From Dactylonectria macrodidyma (Eukaryota; Ascomycota; Sordariomycetes; Hypocreales; Nectriaceae): a stretch of 64,000 nt of DNA. Below the pieces are notes generated by a model, which was given only the letters and a program-made list of their open reading frames with translations, had not been told where the DNA came from and searched no databases. The translations under genes were made by a program, and so were the position numbers. The stretch is taken from positions 682,001 to 746,000 of the forward strand of contig JAGMUV010000026.1 in NCBI GenBank assembly GCA_020744425.1. The letters are read 5' to 3'. Below are positions 63,061 through 64,000 of this stretch, one piece after another. The first letter of the stretch is position 1; every line of letters begins with the position of its first letter.

Positions 63061-63086
63061 GGGGTTTTGGAACTGTGCCCCCTATG
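63061..63086 (-). repeat. Right terminus of three-gene element copy 2
   Basis: Inverse complement begins CATAGGGGGCACAGTTCC and matches the TIRs at 8225 and 13632. Confidence 0.7.
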
Positions 63087-63091
63087 GACTT

Positions 63092-63660
63092 CCGTAAAGG
63101 CACCATTTTGAGTGGCGATTTGAAGAGCTTAATGCGGAACTAAGAGACCTAGCCAATAGGGCGAGGGTCAATAATTGAGACAGGGATCAGGGGACTGAGA
63201 CTAGTAGAGATTAATTAGTCGTAATACCAAAGAGGGAAAATTGTCGATTTGAGTAGTTTATAGCAATGCGACACTTGATCCACTCCAGCAAGCTCGTAAG
63301 CGTCGTCAGAGGCTTATCGTCACTGCGATGTCCGCTACACGAGGAAAGAAGCGGGTGAAACGGACCTCTGAGCTGGATGAGTTTATGGCGAGGACCAATA
63401 AGGCTGATCTGGATGTTGAAGATCCTCTGGAGTGGCGGGTTCGCTATGCATCTGACTACCCAATCCTGTCCAAGATGGCGTTTGACTTGTTCAGTTGCCC
63501 AGCTATGAGTGCTGAGTGTGAGCGTGTTTTCTCACAGGCAAGAAGGTCATCACGGATGAACGGAACCGGTGTAACGGGTCAGGCCCACTTGGCTGGCGGC
63601 TCTGCCGCCAAGCCCGAATCCTTCTCCACAGCGCCATCGAGTTGATTCTCGAATCTTCTA
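63092..63660 (+). pseudogene. hAT transposase C-terminal relic
   Basis: Pieces in several frames: HHFEWRFEELNAELRDL near 63100, QARKRRQRLIVTA near 63290, then DPLEWRVRYASDYPILSKMA and FDLFSCPAMSAECERVFSQA (63415-63540), the hAT C-terminal dimerisation domain, and after a frameshift VITDERNR. Stops are scattered throughout. The three-gene element copy 2 ends immediately to its left. Confidence 0.75.
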
Positions 63661-63889
63661 TATTAAAGAAGATATAACGCGTCTTCATGCACCCAGTTTG
63701 TATTTAGATTCTTTCCTTTCTTCATCTTGAAAGTAAACAGCATAGGGACTAGTTAGTTGAATCAACTCGCTAGAGGCCTTTCACAACCGGCTCAGTTCGG
63801 ACACTGTAGCGCGATTAAATGTCAAAAGCACCTGCTTCGAAGCGGTATGCTAGCATAGATCTACGACGGGAGGCCCGTAGAGGAATGGA

Positions 63890-64000
63890 AAACAGTCGAG
63901 TAACGTCAACCAACCAAGCAAAGCAAGCCACTCTTACCGAGTAAACCAAGTCAAGCAAGGGGGTCCCGTCAACCAAGTCAAGTAGAGGGTCCAAATTTTG
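63890..64000 (+). mobile_element. Possible end of another pogo-type element at the window edge
   Basis: Direct repeats AACCAAGTCAAGCAAGGGGGTCC and AACCAAGTCAAGTAGAGGGTCC followed by AAATTTTG resemble the GTCAACC...TATGGG-type termini of Fot/pogo elements. The rest lies outside the window, so this is tentative. Confidence 0.3.

Larger units (their letters stand above)
58640..63086. mobile_element. Three-gene TIR element, copy 2 (left end unresolved)
   Basis: Contains homologues of all three genes of the element at 8225-13632: Cys-rich b2 (58826-59652, plus), DDE a2 (60011-61634, plus) and SUMO-motif c2 (62816-61680, minus). The right terminus, inverse complement of 63061-63086, reads CATAGGGGGCACAGTTCCAA followed by AACCCC, matching the copy-1 right TIR at 22 of 26 positions. 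No left TIR was found between the Copia element and b2. Gene order b-a-c is kept, but b is inverted relative to a compared with copy 1. Confidence 0.7.

Noticed and set aside
1..64000. CRISPR arrays, rRNA, bacterial operons, Shine-Dalgarno sites
   Set aside because: None present; the direct repeats seen are coding ankyrin repeats, LTRs, TIRs or microsatellites, and gene structure is eukaryotic.

Overview
The window is nuclear DNA of a filamentous ascomycete (Pezizomycotina). Genes carry 45-65 bp spliceosomal introns with GTAAGT-like donors and CTAAC/CTGAC branch sites. Recognisable families are typical of these fungi: NACHT-ankyrin NLR receptors, DUF3723, a LaeA-like methyltransferase, and Fot1/pogo, Tad-type LINE, Copia, Helitron, hAT and piggyBac-like elements. 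No rRNA, tRNA, CRISPR array or bacterial-style operon was seen. This is a transposon graveyard at the edge of ordinary gene space; only a few loci look like intact host genes.

Layout. 1-1236: 5' part of a host multi-exon membrane-protein gene (minus strand), including a candidate 3-nt exon. 1237-3900: gene-free, with microsatellites. 3.9-8.23 kb: decayed piggyBac-like element split by an intact Fot1/pogo element (5708-7933) with 72-bp perfect TIRs. 8.22-13.63 kb: a 5.4-kb three-gene element with its own TIRs. 13.63-15.59 kb: a second, internally deleted piggyBac-like copy that cuts off the 3' end of an NLR gene (15.57-19.18 kb). 19.4-21.2 kb: Helitron 5' fragment carrying a 141-bp solo LTR, joined to a DUF3723 pseudogene. 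21.2-27.1 kb: relics (unnamed fungal gene, LINE RNase H, amidohydrolase N-terminus, NLR N-terminus). 28-33.4 kb: nearly complete Helitron. 34-36.3 kb: methyltransferase, LINE and pogo relics. 36.7-37.2 kb: small two-exon gene. 38.3-40.5 kb: intact piggyBac-like copy. 41.2 kb: small glycine/threonine-rich gene. 42.4-46.5 kb: hAT relic and a LINE whose RT part is inverted relative to its RNase H part. 46.5-49.5 kb: 5'-truncated NLR. 51.16-57.53 kb: Copia element with identical 261-bp LTRs. 58.6-63.09 kb: second copy of the three-gene element. 63.1-63.7 kb: hAT relic.

Most interesting system: two divergent copies of a mobile unit that encodes (a) an integrase-like DDE protein, (b) a small cysteine-rich zinc-motif protein with charged tail, and (c) a protein with a YCxxC zinc-like motif and clusters of psi-K-x-E (SUMO-consensus) motifs. 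Genes a and c are convergent in both copies and b lies on the 5' side of a. The one complete copy is bounded by 26-bp imperfect TIRs (GATAGGGG...CAAAAC); the same terminus is found at the right end of the second copy. By inference a is the transposase and b and c are DNA-binding or host-interaction accessory factors.
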